A stretch of 48,970 nucleotides of DNA from Pseudomonadota bacterium. GTDB lineage: Bacteria; Pseudomonadota; Gammaproteobacteria; JAKAQQ01. The stretch covers positions 1 to 48,970 of the forward strand of contig DAHXNI010000037.1 in assembly GCA_027365475.1 (NCBI GenBank). Reading direction: 5' to 3'. This document shows positions 19,981-28,682 of the stretch, piece by piece. The notes beneath the pieces are model-generated. The model was not told the DNA's origin, did not search any database, and worked only from the letters and a program-made list of their open reading frames with translations. A program made the position numbers and the translations under genes. The stretch's first letter is position 1; each line of letters starts with the position of its first letter.

Positions 19981-21354
19981 ATGAGTGCCAGTCACGCACC
20001 GGATCCGGATCGATCCCGGATTGCGGGACCCCCCCACTCCGATGAGGCGGAACAGGCTTTTCTGGGCGGGTTGTTACTCGACAATTCAGTGTGGCCTGAA
20101 GTATCGGACATGGTGCGAGCAGAGGACTTTTACCGACGCGACCATCAAGTCGTTTTCGAAGCATTATTTGCCCTGTTCCAGGAAAACAAGCCCGTCGATC
20201 TCGTGACGGCATCTGAACAGCTCGAACAGATGGGTCGCATGGCAGAGGCGGGTGGCATGGGATATCTCACACAACTCGTGCATGACACACCCACGGCGGC
20301 CAATGCACACGCTTATGCCGGTATCATCCGCGAATATTCGCTCCTCAGGCAGCTCATTCATGTGGGCACCGAAGTGACGGCGCAGGCTCTGCACCCGGAA
20401 GGGAGATCCCTGGCGGATATTCTGAACGACACCGAATCCCGTATTTTCAGCCTGTCCGACGAACGGTTTCGGGGTCGCGATACCTTTGTCGATCTGCCCC
20501 GTATGCTGCATCAGACGCTTGATCGTATCGATGCGCTCTATCATTCGAAGCAGGCGCTGACTGGGGTGGCTACCGGGCTTGTTGATTTTGACCGCATGAC
20601 TTCCGGACTCCAGAAGGGCGATCTCATCGTGGTGGCGGGGCGTCCATCAAGCGGCAAGACCAGTTTTGCCTTGAATATTGCCGAGCATGCCGCGATCAAG
20701 TACCAGGTTCCGACTGCCATTTTCAGCATGGAAATGTCGGCCGAACAGCTGGTCCTACGCTTCCTGTCATCTTTGGGGCGTATCGATCAATCCCATGTGC
20801 GAACCGGGCAACTCGAAGAAGCCGATTGGCCCCGGCTGACCGCAACAGTCCAGCTTCTGACCGGCACACCTCTTTACATTGATGATATCCCGGCCCTGTC
20901 GCCAACCGAGGTTCGCGCCCGTGCCCGCCGACTCAAGCACCGGCATGGGCTTGGGCTGGTCATCGTCGATTATCTGCAGCTCATGCAGGTACCGAGAACG
21001 ATCGAGAACCGAACCATGGAGATTTCCGAGATCTCACGTGGTCTCAAGGCCATGGCCCGTGAACTCGATGTTCCGGTCATAGCGATTTCACAACTCAACC
21101 GGAATCTAGAGCAACGCCCCAACAAACGGCCGGTTATGTCGGATCTGCGCGATTCAGGCAGTATTGAACAGGATGCTGACCTCATCGTTTTCATCTATCG
21201 CGATGAGATGTATAACACGGAGAGTACAGACAAGGGTATTGCAGAAATTATTATCGGCAAGCATCGGAATGGCCCTATCGGAGATATTCGGCTCACGTTT
21301 CTTGCACCCTATACTCGTTTTGAAAACCTGGCGTCGGAATCCCACTATGGGTGA
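19981..21354 (+). CDS. dnaB: Replicative DNA helicase
   Basis: DnaB unwinds the replication fork as a hexamer. The 457-residue protein has the N-terminal domain (about 18-130) beginning P-x-x-x-E-A-E-Q-A-F-L-G-G, a linker, and the RecA-like domain with Walker A G-R-P-S-S-G-K-T at 220-227, Walker B V-I-V-D-Y-L-Q-L-M near 323 and D-L-R-D-S-G-S-I-E-Q-D-A-D near 386. No intein is present. It sits 11 nt after rplI. Confidence 0.97.
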   Translation: MSASHAPDPDRSRIAGPPHSDEAEQAFLGGLLLDNSVWPEVSDMVRAEDFYRRDHQVVFEALFALFQENKPVDLVTASEQLEQMGRMAEAGGMGYLTQLVHDTPTAANAHAYAGIIREYSLLRQLIHVGTEVTAQALHPEGRSLADILNDTESRIFSLSDERFRGRDTFVDLPRMLHQTLDRIDALYHSKQALTGVATGLVDFDRMTSGLQKGDLIVVAGRPSSGKTSFALNIAEHAAIKYQVPTAIFSMEMSAEQLVLRFLSSLGRIDQSHVRTGQLEEADWPRLTATVQLLTGTPLYIDDIPALSPTEVRARARRLKHRHGLGLVIVDYLQLMQVPRTIENRTMEISEISRGLKAMARELDVPVIAISQLNRNLEQRPNKRPVMSDLRDSGSIEQDADLIVFIYRDEMYNTESTDKGIAEIIIGKHRNGPIGDIRLTFLAPYTRFENLASESHYG

Positions 21355-21685
21355 ACGATTGCCTGCACACTCCGCTTGCACACCCAGAGCCCTGCAGGGT
21401 GCCAAGCGGGAAGTATTGCGTTTTGACCATTCACTTCGATGGGTGCGGGTTTCGTCTATCGCAAGCGATGACTCGGAAAAAACCGAGAGTGATTGGGGTT
21501 TTCCAGGGCCAGGACGGTCCAAAGTCACGTTCAGGGAGCCATTTGTCGGTAGGGGTCGCGTAAACGGTGCCGCACAACGCACGAGGAGTCCAAAGCGGCT
21601 CACTGCGAGACGGGAAAACCATGCCTCAACCGGAAAAGAAGGCGGCAGGACGGTTCATGAAAATACGTTCACTGCTCCCCGATGA
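21347..21685 (+). other. dnaB-alr spacer with weak 112-codon ORF
   Basis: The 327 nt between dnaB and alr hold no recognised gene. One frame starts at an ATG inside the last dnaB codons (ATGGGTGA) and ends with TGA overlapping the alr ATG, so its two ends have coupling-like geometry. The product is basic, rich in Arg, Ser and Gly, and matches no family I recognise. There is no clear ribosome site. A CCCTGCAGGG palindrome (21390-21399) is also here. It could be coincidental non-coding sequence. Confidence 0.25.
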
Positions 21686-22800
21686 GCCGACCGACCTCAG
21701 CCCGGATCGATTTTGCCGCACTGCGTGAAAATCTTCGAACGATTCGGCGTCAGGTTTCCGCTGCACGGGTCTGGGCCGTCATCAAAGCCAATGGTTACGG
21801 ACATGGCCTGATCCCGGTGGCCCGTGCGCTCAGCGAAGCGGATGGGCTTGCGGTATCCAGTCTTGAGGAGGCACTTTTGCTTCGCGAGGCGGGCATCCAC
21901 ATGCCCATCTTGCTTCTTGAGGGTTTGTTCGAGGGAGATGAGATACATGCGGCTTATGAGGCGAAGCTTGAGCTCGTCGTACACGCGGAAGCCACACTTG
22001 CCCTTCTCGAATCCACACCTCTTCTCTGGCCGAGACTCTGGATCAAGATCGATACCGGCATGAACCGGCTGGGTTTCCGGATGCACGAGTTTCCGGATGC
22101 CTATGGCCGTATCCGGTGTCTCAGTGCCACGGCGCCGGGTCTCATGACTCACCTCGCATCGGCCGATCAGTTACGCAATCCTGCCGTTGAGGAGCAGCTT
22201 GCATCTTTCGAACGCGTCACGCGCGGACATCCGGGTCCCCGGAGCCTGGCGAACTCGGCTGCCATTTTGCAATATCCTGAATGCCATGCGGACTGGGTCC
22301 GCCCGGGCCTCCTCTTATTTGGAGTCTCCCCAATCCCGGGCCAACTTGTTGAATCCATGGGTTTGCGGCCCGTGATGACGTTTGCAACCGCGATCATGGC
22401 GGTCAAACGTGTACGAAAGGGTGACCGAGTCGGGTATGGGGGGGTGTTTGAAGCTTTACAGGATGGCTGGATCGGCATCGCGGCTGTCGGTTATGGTGAT
22501 GGGTATCCTTACCATGCTCCGAGTGGAACACCCGTCTGGGTTGGGGGCAGGATCGTGCCTCTGGCCGGGCGCGTATCCATGGATATGATCGCAGTTGATC
22601 TCGGTGCGGATCCCGTTTCAGTCGGAGATCCGGCGATCCTCTGGGGTCGCGAACTGCCTGTCGAGACGGTCGCCCGCCATGCCGGAACCATACCCTATGA
22701 ACTCCTTTGCGGTGTGGCCCAAAGGGTGCGCCATGACTGGGTTGATGTACCCGAGGAAAACGCCAACCATGCCGAAACCGTCGATCGCCTATCGCTGTGA
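21682..22800 (+). CDS. alr: Alanine racemase
   Basis: A PLP enzyme making D-alanine for peptidoglycan. The 372-residue protein has the PLP-lysine motif V-I-K-A-N-G-Y-G-H-G with Lys35, a TIM barrel (about 1-235) with I-D-T-G-M-N-R-L-G-F, and a C-terminal beta domain with V-G-Y-G-G (the probable second catalytic Tyr) and G-R-V-S-M-D-M. The radA start lies inside its last codons (32-nt overlap). Confidence 0.96.
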   Translation: MSRPTSARIDFAALRENLRTIRRQVSAARVWAVIKANGYGHGLIPVARALSEADGLAVSSLEEALLLREAGIHMPILLLEGLFEGDEIHAAYEAKLELVVHAEATLALLESTPLLWPRLWIKIDTGMNRLGFRMHEFPDAYGRIRCLSATAPGLMTHLASADQLRNPAVEEQLASFERVTRGHPGPRSLANSAAILQYPECHADWVRPGLLLFGVSPIPGQLVESMGLRPVMTFATAIMAVKRVRKGDRVGYGGVFEALQDGWIGIAAVGYGDGYPYHAPSGTPVWVGGRIVPLAGRVSMDMIAVDLGADPVSVGDPAILWGRELPVETVARHAGTIPYELLCGVAQRVRHDWVDVPEENANHAETVDRLSL

Positions 22801-24154
22801 GGCCTGTGGAGCAGAAGCGCCGCGCTGGATTGGCCGCTGCCCCGATTGTGGTGCCTGGAACACGCTGACTGAGGTGGCGCGTCTCTCGAGAACCCATTCC
22901 GGGCGAACGGGAGCGGATGCGCATCCACGGACACAATCGGCGGAACTCATCAATATCAATGAGGTGGAAGGAGATCGGGAGGAGCGTCATGCAACGGGCC
23001 TTGGGGAACTCGACCGGGTCCTGGGTGGCGGATTCGTTCCGGGTTCGGTGGTTTTGGTTGGAGGGGATCCTGGCATCGGAAAATCGACCCTGCTTCTTCA
23101 GGCGGGTGCATTCCTGGCTCGAAATGAACCTGTGATTTATGTGAGCGGTGAAGAATCTCCTCTTCAGGTGGCTTCGAGAAGTCGACGCCTCGGCCTCGAT
23201 TGCCATCACCTTTCCCTCATCGCAGAGACCCATCTCGAGACCATCATTCCCTTGATCCAAAAGGCACATCCAAGGATGGTGGTGATTGATTCGATCCAGA
23301 CGGTTTACAGTGACCGGGTTGAATCTGCACCCGGTTCGGTTACCCAGCTCCGCGAGTCAACGGCAGCACTCGTAAGGCTCGCGAAGACGACCGGTGCAGC
23401 GCTTTTCATCATCGGTCATGTGACTAAGGAGGGTGCGATCGCAGGACCCCGGGTTCTCGAGCATCTGGTCGATACTGTGCTTTACTTTGAAAACGACCTG
23501 GGTAGCCGCTACCGGATTGTCCGTTCGGTCAAAAACCGGTACGGAGCCGCCAACGAAGCCGGTATTTTCCTCATGACTGAAAATGGGCTGCGTGAAATCC
23601 GTAATCCATCGGCAATTTTTCTCTCAAGCCGTCTCGAAGGGGTGAGTGGCAGTGCCGTCACAGTCACACGGGAAGGCAGCAGGCCCATGCTGGTTGAAGT
23701 GCAGGCGCTTGTGGATGATGCGCAATCAATGCCGCCGCGCCGCATCACGGTTGGCACAGACCCTCCCCGGCTGTCACTGCTGCTCGCCATTTTTAATCGT
23801 CATAGTGGCCAATCGGTTGCGGGACGGGATGTGTTTGTCAATGTCGTGGGTGGGCTTAGAATCAGTGAGACGGCGGTTGACCTTCCCGTTCTGCTCGCGG
23901 TCTGGTCGAATCTCTTAGACCGACCGCTGCCGCAAGATCTCGTTGCTTTTGGTGAGGTGGGACTCAGCGGTGAGATCCGCCCGGTTTTTGGTGGTGAGGA
24001 GCGTTTGCGCGAATCCATGAAACACGGATTCAAGAAGGCTTTGGTTCCGCGTGGAAACGTTGCCCGCCAGGGTCTTGAGGGGGCAGGGGACTTATGTGTC
24101 GTGAGCCGACTCGATGAGTGCCTGAAAGCAATCGAAAATTGGCTTACCGGCTGA
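22769..24154 (+). CDS. radA: DNA repair protein RadA
   Basis: A RecA-like ATPase/helicase that processes recombination intermediates. The 461-residue protein has a C4 zinc finger (Cys10, Cys13, Cys24, Cys27), Walker A G-G-D-P-G-I-G-K-S-T at 88-97, the RadA K-N-R-Y-G motif, and a C-terminal Lon-like domain. The start M-P-K-P-S-I-A-Y is chosen because the zinc finger begins at residue 10 and GAGGAA precedes it. The gene ends 8 nt from a convergent thioesterase gene. Confidence 0.96.
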   Translation: MPKPSIAYRCEACGAEAPRWIGRCPDCGAWNTLTEVARLSRTHSGRTGADAHPRTQSAELININEVEGDREERHATGLGELDRVLGGGFVPGSVVLVGGDPGIGKSTLLLQAGAFLARNEPVIYVSGEESPLQVASRSRRLGLDCHHLSLIAETHLETIIPLIQKAHPRMVVIDSIQTVYSDRVESAPGSVTQLRESTAALVRLAKTTGAALFIIGHVTKEGAIAGPRVLEHLVDTVLYFENDLGSRYRIVRSVKNRYGAANEAGIFLMTENGLREIRNPSAIFLSSRLEGVSGSAVTVTREGSRPMLVEVQALVDDAQSMPPRRITVGTDPPRLSLLLAIFNRHSGQSVAGRDVFVNVVGGLRISETAVDLPVLLAVWSNLLDRPLPQDLVAFGEVGLSGEIRPVFGGEERLRESMKHGFKKALVPRGNVARQGLEGAGDLCVVSRLDECLKAIENWLTG

Positions 24155-24162
24155 TGAACCGT

Positions 24163-24594
24163 TCAGGTTTTCAGGGCTGTCGTGTGTGATTGTGCCCGTT
24201 TGGGGTCGATGGGGCTTGGTCGCTGATTTTCGTCGATGTGGACGTATGTGAGCTGTGCAGTTGAGACCAGGTGGCTTTCAATTTCACCCGGATCGGCTGG
24301 ACGTTGCACGAAAACGGATACGTCGATCGTGACAGAAGTCCGGCCGGTCCGTTTGAGATCTGTGTAGAAGCTCACCACGTCGCCGACATAGACGGGGCGA
24401 AGGAAAACGAACTCGTTCACTGCAACTGTAACAACACGCCCCCCTGCGACCCGGTAGGCCAGAATGGCCCCTGCGATGTCGGCATGGGACATGAGCCAAC
24501 CACCGAAAATATCCCCGACACCATTCGTGTCTCTGGGCATTGCCAGAGTTGATACGGTTGCAGCATGGTCGTGCGGAGGCGTTTCGAAGTGCAT
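24163..24594 (-). CDS. YciA-like acyl-CoA thioesterase
   Basis: A single hotdog domain of 143 residues. Seen: the active-site loop D-T-N-G-V-G-D-I-F-G-G-W-L-M near 22-35, and F-L-R-P-V-Y-V-G-D near 66. This matches the YciA/acyl-CoA hydrolase group, which hydrolyses a range of acyl-CoAs. The start is placed at M-H-F-E-T because the family begins shortly before the active-site loop. It follows the FadJ-like gene by 22 nt and is probably co-transcribed; its role may be to free CoA or limit acyl-CoA build-up. The exact symbol is not assigned. Confidence 0.85.
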   Translation of the reverse strand: MHFETPPHDHAATVSTLAMPRDTNGVGDIFGGWLMSHADIAGAILAYRVAGGRVVTVAVNEFVFLRPVYVGDVVSFYTDLKRTGRTSVTIDVSVFVQRPADPGEIESHLVSTAQLTYVHIDENQRPSPIDPKRAQSHTTALKT

Positions 24595-24616
24595 CGGTCG
24601 CGAACGGCCTCCGTGT

Positions 24617-26650
24617 TCAGGTTGGGGGAGTCGGCAAGAGATCCTGCCACCCAGGATCGGGGCTGAAGCGTTCGCCCAGACGTTCCTCGAAGTATTGGAG
24701 CCGCTCATAGATCGATTGCGGACCGGTTTCGCGGATGTACTGCAACGGGCCGCCACGAAATGGCGCGAATCCGGTGCCGAAAATCACTCCTGCATCGATG
24801 AGATCGTCATTGTCGACTATTTTTTCCCTTCGGCAGGCCACGACTTCGTTGAGCAGGGGTAGGATCAGACGATCCTTGAGATCCGTGTGGCTGAGGGAGG
24901 CACGGGAGTGGTCCTTCACCGGGTGCCCATCCCGGTAGCGGTAAAATCCGCGCCCGGTCTTTTTGCCAAGAGTACCTGCCTGCACCATGGTTTCAAGAAG
25001 CTCCGGAACCGGCTTGTTGAGCTCCTGTGCGAACACTTTCGCAACTGAAAGTGCAACATCCAGTCCCACCGTGTCTGCAAGTTCAACCGGCCCCATGGGC
25101 ATACCGAAAAGGAGCGCTGCCTCGTCGATGGATTCGTAGGGGATACCTTCCATTCCGGCCAGCATGGCTTCCATGAGGTACGGCATGAGCACCCGGTTGA
25201 CCAGGAAGCCGGGTGCGCTTTGAACCGGTACTGGTAGACGCTCGATCTGGCGTGCAAACGAAAGTGCGCGGGCAATGGTCTCGGCGTGTGTGCCCGCGGT
25301 CTGGACGATCTCGACCAAAGGCATTTTAGCCACGGGATTGAAGAAGTGGATACCGACGAGTCGTCCCGGATCGTCGAGGTCGGCGCTTAGTCGTTCGAGG
25401 CGAATGCTCGAGGTATTGGTCGCGAGCAGTGCGCCGGGTTTGAGTTTGGGTTCGATTGACGCATAGACCGTTTTTTTGGCATCCGGGTTTTCGAAGATGG
25501 CTTCGATGACCACGTCCGCATCGGAAACGTTCTGCCCTTCAAGATCCATCTCAAGACGTTTCACGGCGGCCTCAACCTCACCTGGAGTGTGCAACCGGCG
25601 TTCAAAAAGTTTGCGTGCACGGATAAGGGCCGGTTCGACGAAGCGGGCCTCACGGTCCTGGAGGCTTACGGCATATCCTCTGAGTGCGCACCAGGCGGCA
25701 ATATCACCTCCCATGACACCGGCACCGATGACATGTACCCGTTTGAGCTCAAGATCCGATTTCTTACCGAGCCCCTTGAGGCGGTCCTGGAGCAGGAAAA
25801 CACGAACGAGATTCCGGGCCGTGGGCGAAGACATGAGATTCGCAATGGAATGGGCCTCAGCTTCGTAATGTGCCGGCGTTCCTGCATTTCCGAAGCGCTC
25901 CCAGAGCGCGACGATGGCATAGGGAGCCGGATAAAACTCCTGACGGATATGTCGGCGAAGTTCATCCCGCAGGCGTCGGGCGACCCACGGGCGTACGAGC
26001 GGCAGTTCGAGAACAGAGGCCAGACGGGGAGGGCGATGCGGAGCCGGAGGGTGCAAGAGGAAGTCGCGTGCGTCCGTATGGGCATTTTCGCTGTCAATCA
26101 GGCGATCGACGAGCCCCATCTTGAGAGCAGCCTCTGCATGAATCGGTTCGCCTCGGAGCATGATCCGCATCGCCGGTTGGACGCCGAGCAGCCGGACACT
26201 GCGTACCGTCCCGCCGAATCCCGGGTGGATGCCAAGTTTGACCTCAGGTAACCCAAGACGCGTACTCCCGCGGACGGCCAAACGGTAGCGGCAGGCCAGC
26301 GCCAACTCCAGTCCGCCACCCATGGCAAACCCATGGAGGATCACCAGGGTGGGGAAAGGTAAATTTTCGATTTCGGAGTAGACCCGTTGGCCAGCGCGAA
26401 TGAGTTGCAGAGCCTCTTCCGAATTTTTGAGGGTCGTGAATTCCTTGATGTCTGCACCTGCGATAAATCCGTTTTTCTTCTTGGAATAGATCACGAGCCC
26501 TCGGGGTGATTGGGCTGCGATTTCATGTATCCGTTCGCCGAGCTCCTGGATGACGGCCCGCGATAGCGTGTTGGTCCCGCTCTCGGGATGGTCGATGGCC
26601 AACCAGGCCAGTTGATGGCTGTCGATCTCATATGACCAGTGTGGGTGCAT
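24617..26650 (-). CDS. Bifunctional enoyl-CoA hydratase / 3-hydroxyacyl-CoA dehydrogenase (FadJ-like)
   Basis: The alpha subunit of a fatty-acid oxidation complex, converting enoyl-CoA to 3-ketoacyl-CoA. The 677-residue protein has an N-terminal crotonase domain (about 1-190) with G-A-D-I-K-E-F near 65 and catalytic Glu115 and Glu136 (equivalent to E119/E139 of E. coli FadB). The NAD-binding domain (about 303-485) has G-A-G-V-M-G-G at 309-315, T-N-T-S-S-I at 411 and the catalytic pair His435/Glu447. The C-terminal dehydrogenase domains follow. It is shorter than FadB/FadJ (~714-729). No thiolase gene is adjacent. Ribosome site AAGGGGGG. Confidence 0.92.
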   Translation of the reverse strand: MHPHWSYEIDSHQLAWLAIDHPESGTNTLSRAVIQELGERIHEIAAQSPRGLVIYSKKKNGFIAGADIKEFTTLKNSEEALQLIRAGQRVYSEIENLPFPTLVILHGFAMGGGLELALACRYRLAVRGSTRLGLPEVKLGIHPGFGGTVRSVRLLGVQPAMRIMLRGEPIHAEAALKMGLVDRLIDSENAHTDARDFLLHPPAPHRPPRLASVLELPLVRPWVARRLRDELRRHIRQEFYPAPYAIVALWERFGNAGTPAHYEAEAHSIANLMSSPTARNLVRVFLLQDRLKGLGKKSDLELKRVHVIGAGVMGGDIAAWCALRGYAVSLQDREARFVEPALIRARKLFERRLHTPGEVEAAVKRLEMDLEGQNVSDADVVIEAIFENPDAKKTVYASIEPKLKPGALLATNTSSIRLERLSADLDDPGRLVGIHFFNPVAKMPLVEIVQTAGTHAETIARALSFARQIERLPVPVQSAPGFLVNRVLMPYLMEAMLAGMEGIPYESIDEAALLFGMPMGPVELADTVGLDVALSVAKVFAQELNKPVPELLETMVQAGTLGKKTGRGFYRYRDGHPVKDHSRASLSHTDLKDRLILPLLNEVVACRREKIVDNDDLIDAGVIFGTGFAPFRGGPLQYIRETGPQSIYERLQYFEERLGERFSPDPGWQDLLPTPPT

Positions 26651-26685
26651 GGATCCCCCCTTTTCGTCCTCGTAGTGTCATTTTC

Positions 26686-26697
26686 CATTATAGCGCG
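26686..26697 (-). promoter_or_regulatory. Consensus -10 element upstream of the FadJ-like gene
   Basis: Minus-strand CGCGCTATAATG with a perfect TATAAT (26692-26687), about 37 nt before the start codon. No good -35 is present. The same 12-mer occurs once more, upstream of the glucoamylase gene. Confidence 0.5.
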
Positions 26698-26739
26698 GGT
26701 GCCCCCGCACCGAGTCGAAGAGAGGGTACGGAATCAGGC

Positions 26740-27549
26740 TCAGTCAGGATGGCAATCGGAAGTCTGGATCCGGCAATCACAGACGAGTGGCAGATGGTCC
26801 GAATAGCGGACACGGGGTATCCTAAAGTCCAAGATCTCGATTTCGGGACTGGTCAGAATGAAATCGAGCTGTTTCCGAGGAGCCGTACTCGGATAAGTCG
26901 GCCAACCGGACGGATTGGCAGAGCGGAGACGGGTCGCAGCCATGAAAAGCTTGATCTCGTAGTCTCCCCAAAGGGTATTGAAATCGCCGGATACGATGAC
27001 CGGCTTTTCTCGCGCCCGAACGAGATCATAGAGATCGGAGAGCTGATAATGGCGATGGCGGTATTTGAGCGAAAGGTGAACCAGAAAAATATTCACGTGG
27101 TCGAGTTGGAGTTCAATCAGGAGACGCTTGACGCCAGTATCGAAATAGTGAAACTGAACCTGGCCTTGCCCATCCCGGGTGATGAACGCATTGGCCTGTT
27201 TGCGCACGACGGGCAGGCGTTTCATGAGGGAGGTCGGAGCGTATTTGCATTCCCAGTGAGCGCCCCGCCCACCGAGGGATGCGGCGATCGCTTCGGCCTG
27301 ATTGACGGCTCCGCTCCGGAGTGAGCCGCTGTCCACTTCGAGGAGGGCGAGAATATCGGGTTCGAGTGAATTGAGATAGCGGCATAACCGGGGGAGTTTG
27401 ATCTGCGTATCCCGCAGATAGCCCGCGCCGGGGACGGGTAGGTTGAAACGCTTCCCCGTACCCGTTGCGTAACGGATGTTGTAGACAACGAGCCGGAACG
27501 ACTGCAAGACATGACCGCCTGATCTTGAATGCTTCATTCTAATCCGCAT
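26740..27549 (-). CDS. Endonuclease/exonuclease/phosphatase (EEP) family protein
   Basis: A 269-residue protein with the DNase I-like fold signature: N near 24 in V-Y-N-I-R-Y, Glu in L-L-E-V-D-S near 71, G-D-F-N-T near 189 and S-D-H-L-P-L near 249. These bind the metal and supply the catalytic His. The family covers DNases, sphingomyelinase-like and inositol phosphatases; the substrate is not readable from sequence. There is no signal peptide. A second Met four codons in is an alternative start; neither has a strong ribosome site. It is divergent from glk. Confidence 0.8.
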   Translation of the reverse strand: MRIRMKHSRSGGHVLQSFRLVVYNIRYATGTGKRFNLPVPGAGYLRDTQIKLPRLCRYLNSLEPDILALLEVDSGSLRSGAVNQAEAIAASLGGRGAHWECKYAPTSLMKRLPVVRKQANAFITRDGQGQVQFHYFDTGVKRLLIELQLDHVNIFLVHLSLKYRHRHYQLSDLYDLVRAREKPVIVSGDFNTLWGDYEIKLFMAATRLRSANPSGWPTYPSTAPRKQLDFILTSPEIEILDFRIPRVRYSDHLPLVCDCRIQTSDCHPD

Positions 27550-27577
27550 CTGCGATTTCAGCGACTCTGGCCTGAGC

Positions 27578-27586
27578 TGGTAGAAT
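27578..27586 (+). promoter_or_regulatory. Putative extended -10 promoter for glk
   Basis: TGGTAGAAT, an extended -10 element about 95 nt before the glk start in the EEP/glk divergent interval. It has the same TGnTAGAAT form as the element before hfq. Confidence 0.35.
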
Positions 27587-27680
27587 CGGGCTGTGCGATC
27601 CCGGGATGCGGAACGACCGGGCGGGGCCCGTTATGCGTGACCCGCTTTGGTTCCCATCCAGAAGATGAGGTGAGGTGCGG

Positions 27681-28682
27681 ATGATGGATACCCCATCCAT
27701 GCGATTTTTGGCCGGTGATATCGGTGGAACCAAGGCGCTGCTTGAGATTTTCGAGCATACGCCATCGGGAGACCTCGTGATCCAGCGGGCCGAGAAAGCG
27801 AGCGGGAGTTTCCCCTCATTCGAAGCATTGCTGGTTGATTTCATGCAGTCCCAGAAAATTCCAGTCCGCGCCGCGGCGTTCTCTGTGGCAGCCCCGCTTC
27901 GTGAGGGACGAGGCCGTTTTACCAACCTGCCCTGGCAGATGGATGAAAAGATCGTGGCTGGCGCCATCGGCATACCCCGCCTGCGATTGATCAATGATTT
28001 CGTGGCTGCAGCCACGGGCGTCCCGGATCTTGCACCGGCCGACCTCGTCTGGCTCAACCCGGTCCCTTTGGACCCGCACGGGGTCCGCGTGGTTCTTGGA
28101 GCGGGTACGGGCCTCGGACAGGGTTTTGCCACGCCTGAGGTCGGCCGATCAAACTTTGCAGCCTGGCCTTCTGAGGGCGGACATGCCGATTTCGCGCCCC
28201 GTTCGGAGGAAGAAGTGGAGATCTGGAGGTGGGTGCGAAGGGTGGTGGAAGGCCGGGTCGGGTACGAACGGCTGGTTTCGGGTTCGGGTTTGAGTCTCCT
28301 CTATGCATTCTATGCGGCGCAACACCAAGGCCGCCCACCGGAACCCTCAGACCTCGGAACCCTGACTCCCGCTGCCATCAGTGCAGCGAGCCGGGAGGGA
28401 CAAGACCCCGTCGCGCGTCAAGCAGTCGCCAAGTTTCTTGATTTGCTCGGTAGTGTTGCCGGCAATGCAGCGCTTCATTTTTTGCCGACCGGTGGGATTT
28501 ATTTGGCCGGTGGAGTGATTGTGCATCTCGCATCAGAGGTTCAGGGAAGCCCGCTTTTGCGTTCGTATGCGGACAAGGGGCGGCTGTCTGATGTCGTGCG
28601 GAGGTGTCCGCTGGCGCTCGTCCTGAATCCTGAACTCGAACTCATCGGCGCAAGACGCGTGGCCGTTCAGCTCGGTGATTGA
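27681..28682 (+). CDS. glk: Glucokinase
   Basis: Phosphorylates glucose with ATP in the cytoplasm. The 333-residue protein of the bacterial glucokinase family has G-D-I-G-G-T-K near the N-terminus, I-N-D-F-V-A-A near 110, the motif G-A-G-T-G-L-G near 140 and P-S-E-G-G-H-A-D-F near 164 (substrate-binding E-G-G-H). Adjacent ATGs (27681, 27684) and one at 27702 are all possible; GAGGTGAGGTG upstream favours the first two. It overlaps the 3' end of glgA by 16 nt on the opposite strand. Context suggests it re-phosphorylates glucose released by the GH15 enzyme. Confidence 0.93.
   Translation: MMDTPSMRFLAGDIGGTKALLEIFEHTPSGDLVIQRAEKASGSFPSFEALLVDFMQSQKIPVRAAAFSVAAPLREGRGRFTNLPWQMDEKIVAGAIGIPRLRLINDFVAAATGVPDLAPADLVWLNPVPLDPHGVRVVLGAGTGLGQGFATPEVGRSNFAAWPSEGGHADFAPRSEEEVEIWRWVRRVVEGRVGYERLVSGSGLSLLYAFYAAQHQGRPPEPSDLGTLTPAAISAASREGQDPVARQAVAKFLDLLGSVAGNAALHFLPTGGIYLAGGVIVHLASEVQGSPLLRSYADKGRLSDVVRRCPLALVLNPELELIGARRVAVQLGD

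Noticed and set aside
19307-20212. 301-codon minus-strand frame across rplI and dnaB
   Set aside because: Antisense to two clear genes.
22403-23269. 288-codon minus-strand frame
   Set aside because: Antisense to alr and radA, no recognisable motif.
25589-26251. 220-codon plus-strand frame
   Set aside because: Antisense to the FadJ-like gene.
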